Numbered from the stretch's first letter, positions 16,755 to 22,987 are shown. The stretch is 26,450 nucleotides of DNA from Victivallales bacterium (GCA_017964325.1 JAGCSE010000034.1:1-26450), one strand, 5' to 3'. The notes: generated by a model from the letters alone, not told the origin. A program made the numbers and translations.

Positions 16755-18566
16755 ATGAAAAACGCAATTCTTCTCTTGCTTCTCGCTCCGCTCTCCATCT
16801 TCGCGGCTCCAGTCTATCTGTCACCAACAGCCTTCGCGCAGAGCAACGATGGTTTCCTCTACGTCGCGGAAGAAACGGCGAAGCAAGTTGCGGTCGTTTC
16901 ATTGAATGACGACAAAATCATCAAGACGTTTTCATTGAAATTCCAGCCTCGCGCCCTCGCAATCACAGACAACGGCAAGACGCTTCTCGCCGCTGGCGGC
17001 GAAGCGAACGGTCAGCTCGACATCATCGATACGGTTAGCGGCAAAGTCGCAAAGACCGTCTCCGTCGGTCATACGCCAACGGCTCTGGCAGCCGCCAATG
17101 GCATCGCATACGTTGCAAATCGCTTTGACAACACGGTCTCCGCCGTCGATCTCAAATCCGCAAAAGTCATTAAAACGGTTCCCGCAGGGCGTGAACCGCA
17201 TGGTGTCGCCGTAGGCGACAACGGCAGCAAGTTGTTCGTCGTCTGCCATCAGCCAATCGGTCCCGCCAACGGCGATTACATCGCCATTTCCGTTTTTCCT
17301 TTCGCATTGCCGGACTTGATGCCGCTGCCAGAAATCAAGCTCCCCAACGGCTGCGCCGTCGGCCGCAAAGCAACTGCTTCGCCTGATGGAAAATTCATCT
17401 ACACCGTCCACGCCCTCGCACGCTATCAACTTCCTACCACGCAACTTGAACGCGGTTGGATGACCACCAATGCCATGTCCGTCATCGATGCCACTACCGC
17501 CAAATTCGTCAACTCCGTGCTGATCGACGATGTGGAACTCGGTGCCGCCAATCCGTGGGATGTCTCTTGTTCGCCTGACGGCAAGACCATCGCCGTCGCC
17601 TCCGCCGGCTCCAATGAAATCTCTGTCATCGACCGCGACAAGCTCCATGGACGACTTGAAAAAGCCGCGAAAAACGAAAAAGTCACGGCCGTCACAAGCT
17701 CGGCGGATTCCGTCCCCAACGACCTCAGCTTCCTCGTCGGCATCCGCAAACGCTTCAAAGTGAAAGGCATCGGACCACGTGCCGTGTTCGCCCTCAACGA
17801 CAAAATCTACGCGGCGGAATATTTCACCGATTCATTGGCGGTCATCCGTCCCGCCGCCGACCCGTTGCAGCAGGTAAAGTCAATCCCGCTTGGTCCAAAG
17901 CAGGAGATGACCGCCGTCCGCAAAGGCGAGATGCTGTTCAACTCCGCTGAAATCTGCTTCCAAAACTGGCAGTCCTGCGCAACGTGCCATCCCGATGGCC
18001 GTGCAGACGGCCTCAATTGGGACCTCATTAACGACGGCATGGGCAACCCCAAGCAAACCAAGAGCTTACTCCTCTCACACAAGACGCCGCCGACCATGAT
18101 TTCGGGCATCCGCAAAGATGCCGAAACCTGCGTTCGTTCAGGCATCCGCTACATCCAGTTCGCCGTCCGCCCACCAGAAGATGCGGAAGCCATCGATGAA
18201 TACTGCAAGGCAATTGTCCCCGTCGAAAGTCCTTATCTAGTAAAGGGTAAGCTCTCCCCTGCCGCTCAGCGTGGCGAGAAAATCTATCTCACGGCTGGCT
18301 GTGTGCTTTGCCATCCGCTAAATGACTTGATGACAGACCTCAAGCAGTACGATCTTGGTATGCAGGACCCGATGGACGCGGGCAAGAAATGGGACACCCC
18401 CACCCTCCGCGAAATCTGGCGTACCGCCCCCTATATGTTCGACGGCCGTTCCGCCACGATGATGGATGTCCTCACAAAGCACAACCCCAATGACATCCAC
18501 GGCAAGACTTCCCAGCTAACCAAAGAACAACTAGCGGATCTGGAGGCTTTTATCCTCTCACACTGA
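16755..18566 (+). CDS. secreted YVTN beta-propeller / di-haem cytochrome c protein
   Basis: A 603-residue exported protein (signal peptide MKNAILLLLLAPLSIFAA). Residues about 20-390 are a YVTN-type seven-bladed propeller with recurring blades such as FLYVAEETAKQVAVVSLND, IAYVANRFDNTVSAVDL and TIAVASAGSNEISVIDRD. The C-terminal third has two c-type haem motifs, CATCH (407-411) and CVLCH (516-520). It also has the di-haem peroxidase/MauG-like phrase TPTLREIWRTAPYMFDGR, so it may pass electrons or oxidise a partner in the periplasm. An AAAGGA site lies six bases before the ATG. It is 50 bp downstream of the HZS-like fusion gene and shares its promoter. Both proteins are exported and carry haem motifs, which supports a common redox role, as inference. 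No cytochrome maturation genes are in the window. Confidence 0.85.
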   Translation: MKNAILLLLLAPLSIFAAPVYLSPTAFAQSNDGFLYVAEETAKQVAVVSLNDDKIIKTFSLKFQPRALAITDNGKTLLAAGGEANGQLDIIDTVSGKVAKTVSVGHTPTALAAANGIAYVANRFDNTVSAVDLKSAKVIKTVPAGREPHGVAVGDNGSKLFVVCHQPIGPANGDYIAISVFPFALPDLMPLPEIKLPNGCAVGRKATASPDGKFIYTVHALARYQLPTTQLERGWMTTNAMSVIDATTAKFVNSVLIDDVELGAANPWDVSCSPDGKTIAVASAGSNEISVIDRDKLHGRLEKAAKNEKVTAVTSSADSVPNDLSFLVGIRKRFKVKGIGPRAVFALNDKIYAAEYFTDSLAVIRPAADPLQQVKSIPLGPKQEMTAVRKGEMLFNSAEICFQNWQSCATCHPDGRADGLNWDLINDGMGNPKQTKSLLLSHKTPPTMISGIRKDAETCVRSGIRYIQFAVRPPEDAEAIDEYCKAIVPVESPYLVKGKLSPAAQRGEKIYLTAGCVLCHPLNDLMTDLKQYDLGMQDPMDAGKKWDTPTLREIWRTAPYMFDGRSATMMDVLTKHNPNDIHGKTSQLTKEQLADLEAFILSH

Positions 18567-18637
18567 TCATCCTTTCGTTTGCTTATTTTACGCAGATGCG
18601 CGAAGATTCGGAGGCGCAGAGAGTTACAAAAGCGAAA

Positions 18638-19528
18638 TCACGCTTCCAGCCAATCGCACAACTTGCTGAATGCCCCACGCAATTCCTGCATGGTCGGCCC
18701 TGCTTCACGTATGCCGACTTCGCTCTGGATGCACTTCAACCTCGGAGCATCCTTCAGAGTGTTCATGATGCGATTCCAATCAACCGTGCCCTGACCGACA
18801 AGCTTGTGCTCATCGACAATGCCGTTGTTGTCGTGGAAATGGCAGTTCACAATCCATGGGCGCAACTTACCGACCATGTTCTCCTCCCATACCACTGGAA
18901 TCTTCGCGTCGTTCCAAATACTTGGGACACATGTCTTTCCAGGGAATTCCTGTCCATGCTCCGTCAGATTCGCATGGCCAGCGTCATAGCAGATGCCCAG
19001 CCAAGGCGAATTGAAATGCTCGACGGCCTTCAAGAGATACGCCGACTGGTTCAACGGCGTCCACTGATTCTCCAAACATAGCACGACGCCATACCGCTCC
19101 GCGTCCGGAAGCAGTTCATAGAGAGAGCGAAGCAGCATCTGGTAGTAGTCCTCCAGCTTCAGATCCTGCCCAAAAATCGAATTGAACGTATTGCCCGTAT
19201 GGTAGGCCATGGAATGCACACCGAAATCATGGCAGATGCGGATCGCCATTTTCTGCCGCAGCACGACCTGTTCATGCTGGCTCTCCAATGGCATGCCTGG
19301 ATCCTTCCACGCGCCCCATGGCGCATGGGCGTCTAGAAAATCCAATCCAAATTCCGCCAACGCCTTCTTGTGCTTTGCGACCAATTCCGGTGTCACGATG
19401 CAGGCCTCAATTGTTTTGTCGCTGAGCACCAGATGACGGAAGCCATTATCCGCCAATTTCTTCAGTGTCTCTTTCTGCTGGGCTTCGTCCGCTTTCGCCC
19501 ACGGCCATGAATACGTTACGGGAATCAT
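18638..19528 (-). CDS. sugar phosphate isomerase/epimerase (xylose isomerase-like TIM barrel)
   Basis: A 296-residue cytoplasmic TIM-barrel protein of the AP-endonuclease-2/IolE-like superfamily, which isomerises or epimerises keto-sugars, inositols or their phosphates using a divalent metal. The metal ligands are visible at barrel strand ends: Glu in VVLCLENQW (about 153), Asp in GICYDAGHAN (about 180), His in VNCHFHDNNG (about 228) and Glu in IQSEVG (about 266). Two consecutive ATGs exist; TAGGAG lies only three bases before the first and six before the second (19528), which I prefer. The 3' end faces the cytochrome gene, with 71 bp between. Substrate cannot be told from the sequence. No sugar operon surrounds it. 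Confidence 0.88.
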   Translation of the reverse strand: MIPVTYSWPWAKADEAQQKETLKKLADNGFRHLVLSDKTIEACIVTPELVAKHKKALAEFGLDFLDAHAPWGAWKDPGMPLESQHEQVVLRQKMAIRICHDFGVHSMAYHTGNTFNSIFGQDLKLEDYYQMLLRSLYELLPDAERYGVVLCLENQWTPLNQSAYLLKAVEHFNSPWLGICYDAGHANLTEHGQEFPGKTCVPSIWNDAKIPVVWEENMVGKLRPWIVNCHFHDNNGIVDEHKLVGQGTVDWNRIMNTLKDAPRLKCIQSEVGIREAGPTMQELRGAFSKLCDWLEA

Positions 19529-19597
19529 CATTTTCTCCTAATTGAGTATCTAAAGCAATCTTCATCAATCGTCAAGGCAAAATGCCTGGAATCTGCA

Positions 19598-20083
19598 TTA
19601 ATCGCTACCTACCACAAGAGCGACATCATTCTCCGCCTTCCTGCTGCGAATATGCCTGGAACGCATATCCGAACGCAGGAGCGGGAACCTACCATTACCT
19701 GTTTCCTTATAGCGCTCTACTGATTCACGTAGCCAATATCGAATGCCAGCAACGATGATGTTGTACGTTAAGGCCTTCAGCAGGACAGACTTCTCCACAG
19801 CCTGACGCGATACCCCCAGAATGGCGGCTGTCTCCTTCACGCGGATGAAACGCCTGCCGAATTCCTCAGGGCCTCCCGCTAGGCTCCACAGGAGGCTGTC
19901 CGTCCGTTCCTTCTTAATAGAATCAACCTCCTGCGCTGTCGCATCAGGAACAAACCTACACCCACACTCGGGATTAGAGCACTGCCAATATTCACCGTGT
20001 GTCTTGATGAGGCCGACATTCTGATCCGTTTCGCTGTAGTTGCTCATCTTCAACATCTCATGTCCACAATCGCAGCATTTCAT
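19598..20083 (-). CDS. zinc-ribbon plus MerR-like HTH protein, probable MqsA-like antitoxin
   Basis: This 161-residue protein starts with a zinc-ribbon (MKCCDCGHE, then WQCSNPECGC; four cysteines in two knuckles, residues 3-42), like the YgiT/MqsA antitoxin N-terminus. The C-terminal half has a helix-turn-helix, FIRVKETAAILGVSRQAVEK, followed by RYWLRESVERYKE. This reads as a MerR/excisionase-type HTH rather than the XRE-type HTH of E. coli MqsA. A basic tail follows (RSDMRSRHIRSRK). The ATG overlaps the TGA of the upstream MqsR-like gene by four bases (ATGA), and a GAGGA site lies about ten bases upstream inside that gene. Gene order toxin-antitoxin is the order of mqsRA. It probably neutralises the toxin and represses the operon. 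Antitoxin role is inferred. Confidence 0.65.
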   Translation of the reverse strand: MKCCDCGHEMLKMSNYSETDQNVGLIKTHGEYWQCSNPECGCRFVPDATAQEVDSIKKERTDSLLWSLAGGPEEFGRRFIRVKETAAILGVSRQAVEKSVLLKALTYNIIVAGIRYWLRESVERYKETGNGRFPLLRSDMRSRHIRSRKAENDVALVVGSD

Positions 20084-20415
20084 GGTTGTAGTTCCTCTTT
20101 TTTATGTATGGAAGCTGATGATGACAAGCAGGTCGCCTTCCTCGGTAATTTGTAATTTAATGTATAACCATACGCCAGGGCAACCGGCATCGGAACCATG
20201 TACACATCAGCCGGCATTGGTCCATCGTAGGATGTCAGATCGAAATCCCTCGGTACGAGGGCTGCAATCACGGCGTGTGCCTCGCGAGTAGTCATCCCCA
20301 CCTGCCCGGGATTAGATCTACCATCCCTCCTTCGAGCGAAGAAGACATTTCCTGCAGCTGCAAGACACTTCACATCCGCAAGCGAGTAGTATGGTCTTGG
20401 GGTGTATCCCTTCAT
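20080..20415 (-). CDS. MqsR-like toxin (putative mRNA interferase)
   Basis: A 111-residue protein whose order of conserved blocks follows MqsR: YYSLADVKCLAAAGNV aligns with the N-terminal L-x2-VK-x-L-x3-G-x-V block. MTTREAHAVIAALVPRDFD aligns with the VI-x2-L-x3-DF block, and ADVYMVP with the DVY-x-P block. A final GYTLNYKL aligns with the last strand. MqsR is a RelE-fold ribonuclease that cuts mRNA at GCU. When lined up by eye, the E. coli Lys56 and Gln68 positions appear replaced while a Tyr is kept, so the specificity or activity may differ. No clear Shine-Dalgarno precedes the ATG. A strong promoter lies 41 bases upstream. The identification rests on my memory of the family, plus the overlap with a zinc-ribbon/HTH gene. 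Confidence 0.6.
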   Translation of the reverse strand: MKGYTPRPYYSLADVKCLAAAGNVFFARRRDGRSNPGQVGMTTREAHAVIAALVPRDFDLTSYDGPMPADVYMVPMPVALAYGYTLNYKLPRKATCLSSSASIHKKEELQP

Positions 20416-20455
20416 GTCAAATGCAGTTAGTTATTCCAGCTATTTTTTCATAAAT

Positions 20456-20483
20456 AATATAGCCAGTGGTTGTAAGCTGTCAA
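20456..20483 (-). promoter_or_regulatory. promoter of the toxin-antitoxin operon
   Basis: On the minus strand a perfect TTGACA (complement of 20478-20483), a 16-base spacer and TATATT (complement of 20456-20461) precede the MqsR-like gene. The rest of 20416-20681 shows no gene that I can support. Confidence 0.6.
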
Positions 20484-20681
20484 CCCCTTTCGACAATGAA
20501 AACCGCAATCTGCCATCCCGTAGTCTTTTTCTCATGTGCTGGAGGTGCTATTTTGTACTATATTCAGAGATAATGTATTTTAAGGCTGAAAAACTATGCC
20601 CAATTCTTTGCGTTTCTTAACACTAGCTACTATTCCATTCATTATTTGGCAAGCAGTTGAAAATTCTTGGACTTGCATGAA

Positions 20682-20730
20682 TGGCTGCCCGACCAGGACT
20701 CGAACCTAGACAAACTGAACCAGAATCAGT
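20682..20730 (-). other. 3' fragment of a tRNA-Gln(CTG) gene, attachment-site boundary
   Basis: On the minus strand the anticodon arm (ACTGA, loop TTCTGGT, TCAGT; anticodon CTG), the T-arm (CTAGG-TTCGAGT-CCTGG), the 3' acceptor strand TCGGGCA, discriminator G and an encoded CCA are all present. The 5' acceptor TGCCCGA and the D-arm are missing upstream, where unrelated sequence begins. Such a fragment is what a tyrosine-recombinase element leaves at the end opposite the restored tRNA gene. Geometry places the element on the right (above 20730) and the chromosome on the left. The intact tRNA-Gln should lie at the far end, outside the window. Confidence 0.8.
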
Positions 20731-20754
20731 TCGAATACGTACGGAAGAGCGGCA

Positions 20755-20784
20755 TTTTGTGCAGTTTTGTGCAGTTTTGTGTTG
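20755..20784. repeat. three tandem 10-bp repeats next to the attachment site
   Basis: TTTTGTGCAG occurs at 20755-20764 and 20765-20774, then TTTTGTGTTG at 20775-20784, with a decayed fourth copy after it. The 10-bp period is one helical turn. The distance of about 25 bp from the tRNA fragment fits integrase arm-type or excisionase sites. Confidence 0.5.
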
Positions 20785-20810
20785 TTTCGTTTGTGGTTTC
20801 TTGTAGTTAC

Positions 20811-20841
20811 AGACGCGACGAAGGCCTCCGGCGCCGCGTCT
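20811..20841. repeat. 7-bp inverted repeat AGACGCG / CGCGTCT
   Basis: AGACGCG (20811-20817) and CGCGTCT (20835-20841) flank a 17-base GC-rich spacer. From here to 21,090 I see no supportable gene. Short open frames on both strands lack starts with ribosome sites, although one minus-strand stretch (20,870-21,060) reads like decayed coding sequence in two frames. Confidence 0.35.
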
Positions 20842-21093
20842 GGATGGTTTAAGGTAATATAATGCCGTGGTATGTCAAACGGCGGAGATGATTTTTCCTG
20901 CCTCTTGCCGAGGAACGCCAATGCAAGGCCGACGGTGGCGAGCGGTGCAATCGTCCCGCCGGCGCCTGGATGTCCGAGGCGGCCTGTTGCCGCAGGGCTT
21001 CCAGTATTCCAGCCTTGAAAACGAGTTCTGCAAATTCACGGACGGGGGGCGGGTTGTTTTCTTTTTTATTCTTTCATCTAAAAAGATATTCAG

Positions 21094-21126
21094 GGGAAAA
21101 AAGAGAAGCTATGACTCTTTTTTCCC
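21094..21126. repeat. perfect 12-bp hairpin, purine arm/pyrimidine arm
   Basis: GGGAAAAAAGAG (21094-21105) and CTCTTTTTTCCC (21115-21126) flank AAGCTATGA. It lies downstream of the repressor gene and the iterons. It could terminate leftward transcription or be part of an origin-like region. Confidence 0.6.
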
Positions 21127-21197
21127 TATATATATATCTTTTTATAGATATATATTACGTGCGCGCGCGATTACGTGCGCGTGTACGCGCGTACGCG
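21127..21197. other. alternating AT tract followed by alternating purine-pyrimidine tract (origin-like)
   Basis: 21127-21157 is almost pure alternating A/T with TATATATC (21131-21138) and GATATATA (21147-21154) as inverted copies. 21157-21197 is ACGTGCGCGCGCG, then a three-base break, then a long run of alternating purine/pyrimidine built on GCGCGTGTACGCGCGTACGCG-type steps. The first part should melt easily and the second can form Z-DNA under negative supercoiling. Together with the adjacent iterons this looks like a replication or partition region, as inference. Confidence 0.5.
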
Positions 21198-21233
21198 AGC
21201 GGAGGCGGATGTAGCTAGAAATAAACATGTTAT

Positions 21234-21310
21234 ATGTAGGCAAAATGTAGGCAAAATGTAGGCAGAATGTAGGCAAAATGTAGGCAAAATGTAGGCAAAA
21301 TGTAGGCAAA
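21234..21310. repeat. seven 11-bp iterons ATGTAGGCAAA
   Basis: Seven head-to-tail copies of ATGTAGGCAAA start at 21234, 21245, 21256, 21267, 21278, 21289 and 21300; only the third differs, with one A to G change. The 11-bp period puts each copy on the same helix face. The array lies between the origin-like tracts and the 3' end of the repressor gene. Spacing without unique spacers rules out CRISPR. Candidate binder: an element-encoded initiator, partition protein or the repressor. Confidence 0.85.
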
Positions 21311-21337
21311 ATGACTACAAGAAAAATAATAAAAATA

Positions 21338-21781
21338 TTATGCTTGTTTTAATTCTTCTACTTCTTTGAAGACAGACGTCGCTTCATTCGAGGCAAGATT
21401 CCGCAGACTTTGAAGAGCTAGTTGCCGCCCATTTTCATTAAGGATGCGGAACAATTCGAGAACCTGCCGCTCATCGTCTGCAAGTTCGAGCCTTTTGTTC
21501 TCTTCCAGTTTCTGACGCATTTCAGACGGAAGCATCCACTGGGGGTCGTTTTCCTCTATGATTTGGGCAGAGACAAGATAATCCCGTAGCGGCTTCCATG
21601 AATCCCAGACAATAAATTCGCCTTTTCTTTGACCTTTTCCCATCCACATGGAGATTGTCGGCTGTGGGATATTCGTGATTTTAGATAATGCAAAAGCATT
21701 ACCTGCTTTTTCTGATGCTATTTGTATAATCTTTTTAATATCTTCAGTTATAGCAATTCCAAAATCTTTAGAAAATTTCAT
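21338..21781 (-). CDS. HTH phage-repressor-like protein
   Basis: A 147-residue protein with an N-terminal helix-turn-helix (about 15-60: IIQIASEKAGNAFALSKITN, PQPTISMWMGKG), the bZIP-free lambda-repressor/XRE-like type. A short helical C-terminal part follows (DDERQVLELFRILNENGRQ, ALQSLRNLAS). It lacks an S24 peptidase domain, so induction would not work by RecA-driven self-cleavage. An AAGGA site eight bases before the ATG supports the start. It is divergent from the early genes and the structured RNA candidate. A CACGTG palindrome sits 27 bases upstream and the same palindrome covers the start of the gene at 22988, so autoregulation plus early-gene control is likely. Its exact family is not recognised. 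Confidence 0.78.
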   Translation of the reverse strand: MKFSKDFGIAITEDIKKIIQIASEKAGNAFALSKITNIPQPTISMWMGKGQRKGEFIVWDSWKPLRDYLVSAQIIEENDPQWMLPSEMRQKLEENKRLELADDERQVLELFRILNENGRQLALQSLRNLASNEATSVFKEVEELKQA

Positions 21782-21807
21782 TTTTTCGTCCTTTTTTCTT
21801 GATTTTT

Positions 21808-21821
21808 ATTGCACGTGTAAT
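21808..21821. promoter_or_regulatory. CACGTG operator upstream of the repressor gene
   Basis: ATTGCACGTGTAAT, a palindrome with one mismatch, is followed by ATTTTAATATT. The half CACGTGTAATATT is identical to that of the perfect palindrome at 22969-22986. Confidence 0.55.
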
Positions 21822-21837
21822 ATTTTAATATTGTTTT

Positions 21838-21869
21838 CTTTCTTGCCTGTTTGAAATATAACAAGAAAG
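21838..21869. promoter_or_regulatory. inverted repeat and candidate rightward promoter
   Basis: CTTTCTTG (21838-21845) and CAAGAAAG (21862-21869) are exact inverted copies separated by 16 bases. TATAAC (21857-21862) could be the -10 box of a rightward transcript starting near 21869, which would begin the structured RNA candidate. Confidence 0.4.
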
Positions 21870-22440
21870 CGGGGAAACTTCAAGCTCTTTCACCGCCAAG
21901 AGTCTGGCGGCGGTCGGTCTTCAAGGAGGCCGCGTCCAAGTGAGACGCCGAAAGTCCGCATCTGACGGACGATAAGCTAAAGGTATAGCAACGGCGTGAG
22001 CTGTCGCGAATGGTAAGCGGCAGACGAGCGGCAACTTCTGGAAGACGGAGCGCGAAGACACCGTGAAACAATTTAAGAATAACGCAGGCCGTGCCGTGGA
22101 TTCTCTGGAATTGCGACACAACGGACACACCGAGCGGGACGGCCTGCTTTCCCTCTGGCTGGGGGCGGCGATTGACTGGAATTAGGACATTAGCCGAAAG
22201 GCGGAACACATGCGAAAGCGCCGCCTCCAGCCTCTTTTCGCGGGTCGTGCCGTGACCCTCTAAAACTACCACCTTAACCGCTCCTCGGTTATGTCACACA
22301 CACAGACGACGGCACGGCTCGCATTCTTCGGCCTCCCGCCTCGCATCTACAGAAACTGCGACGCAAGCCCTACGACCTGCACAAATACGGAAGGCGGGGC
22401 GGGAGGCCATTTCAATCACGGGGCGCGGAGTCACGTGCCC
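21869..22440 (+). ncRNA. candidate large structured noncoding RNA
   Basis: About 570 bases between the divergent repressor and early genes carry many perfect helices on the plus strand. They are 21893-21898/21905-21910 (CCGCCA/TGGCGG), 21954-21958/21966-21970 (GTCCG/CGGAC), 21992-21995/22000-22003 with GTGA loop, and 22084-22092/22139-22147 (9 bp, no mismatch). Further ones are 22157-22170/22219-22232 (14 bp, one G-U), 22193-22202 (GCC-GAAA-GGC), 22242-22246/22254-22258, 22275-22280/22286-22291, 22330-22340/22398-22408 (11 bp, no mismatch) and 22341-22345/22357-22361 nested inside it. GNRA loops appear on the plus strand only, which sets the orientation. The only long frame (21880-22272, minus) looks non-natural. 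Size and phage setting recall GOLLD and ROOL RNAs, but I cannot assign it to either. Ends are estimates. Confidence 0.55.
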
Positions 22441-22464
22441 TTATTAATAAAGGAACAATAAAAA

Positions 22465-22812
22465 ATGGTATTACCTGACAGTTATTATGTGTACACTTCC
22501 GACGAAGTGGACCAAATCAAGAAAGGCCTCCCGATGGCTCTTTTCCATTGGGACGAGAAAAAATGGCTGATTGGCTATTTTGACGGAGAAATCAAGGACT
22601 CCAATCATTACAAGGCTTCAGTTCTTGTATTGAAGACGGTCGGCGGTTTTTTTGTCCATTTTGGAACTTTCTGCGACGATTTGTCTAATAAGAGAAAGAA
22701 ATGGAACGGCCGACAGCATTTGAATGATTACGAGGCATATTTTCCCACGATTGAAGATATGATTAAGATTCTTCAAATCATGGTGAAAGGATTGCAACTG
22801 AAAGAAGAGTAA
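22465..22812 (+). CDS. hypothetical protein, first early gene of the element
   Basis: A 115-residue soluble protein that I do not recognise. It starts MVLPDSYYVYTSDEVDQIKK and has alternating hydrophobic strands with aromatic residues (MALFHWDEKKWLIGYFDGE, VLVLKTVGGFFVHFGTFCDD), suggesting a small beta-rich fold. It ends in an amphipathic helix (FPTIEDMIKILQIMVKGLQL). An AAAGGA site precedes the ATG by about 11 bases. It directly follows the structured RNA candidate, so both may share one transcript. The ribbon-helix-helix gene follows ten bases after its stop. Codon use is AT-rich like the repressor and unlike the GC-rich genes further right. Confidence 0.75.
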   Translation: MVLPDSYYVYTSDEVDQIKKGLPMALFHWDEKKWLIGYFDGEIKDSNHYKASVLVLKTVGGFFVHFGTFCDDLSNKRKKWNGRQHLNDYEAYFPTIEDMIKILQIMVKGLQLKEE

Positions 22813-22821
22813 GGAGAAACT

Positions 22822-22953
22822 ATGGAAAAACCCTACACTGTTGTCCTCGAAGAGGAGGACATGGACAAGCTGAAAATCAAGGCCGTCAAGGAAAAAACGA
22901 CAGTCAAGAAACTGATGGCCGAAGCCGTTAAAAAAATATTGGAAGGCAAATAA
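22822..22953 (+). CDS. 43-residue ribbon-helix-helix-like protein
   Basis: The protein reads MEKPYTVVLEEEDMDKLK, then IKAVKEKTTVKKLMAEAVKK and ILEGK. One strand, then two helices with a T-T-V-K turn is the layout of CopG/Arc-type ribbon-helix-helix DNA-binding dimers, here with almost nothing outside the core. An AAGGAG site (22811-22816) lies five bases before the ATG and overlaps the end of the preceding gene. An oligo-T run follows the stop and the CACGTG palindrome lies 16 bases further, so this protein is one candidate binder of that palindrome. Too short for default gene callers, but composition and ribosome site support it. Confidence 0.75.
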   Translation: MEKPYTVVLEEEDMDKLKIKAVKEKTTVKKLMAEAVKKILEGK

Positions 22954-22968
22954 TTTTTTTACCTTTTA

Positions 22969-22986
22969 ATATTACACGTGTAATAT
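22969..22986. promoter_or_regulatory. perfect 18-bp palindrome ATATTACACGTGTAATAT over a translation start
   Basis: The palindrome ends one base before the ATG at 22988 and replaces the usual ribosome-binding region, since no Shine-Dalgarno is seen. It shares CACGTGTAATATT with the site upstream of the repressor (21808-21821). It can act as DNA operator and, as a nine-base-pair RNA hairpin, could also hide the start codon. Confidence 0.7.
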
Positions 22987-22987
22987 C

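Noticed and set aside
20682..20760. A complete tRNA-Gln gene
   Set aside because: No D-arm or 5' acceptor complementary to TCGGGCA is found upstream; only the 3' part is present.
20867..21214. 115-residue plus-strand frame and 71-residue minus-strand frame in the gap after the tRNA fragment
   Set aside because: No ribosome sites, low-complexity translations, and overlap with the hairpin and AT/Z tracts. A minus-strand stretch reads REFAELVFKAGILEALRQQA in one frame and TIAPLATVGLALAFLGKR in another, hinting at a decayed gene, but there is no start and I cannot support it.
21234..21310. CRISPR array
   Set aside because: Units are 11 bp, head-to-tail with no spacers, and no cas gene is nearby.
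21880..22272. 130-residue minus-strand open frame with a GTG start
   Set aside because: The product has no coherent fold pattern, the frame sits on strong nested hairpins, and the GNRA loops point to function of the plus-strand RNA. Kept only as the alternative to the ncRNA call.
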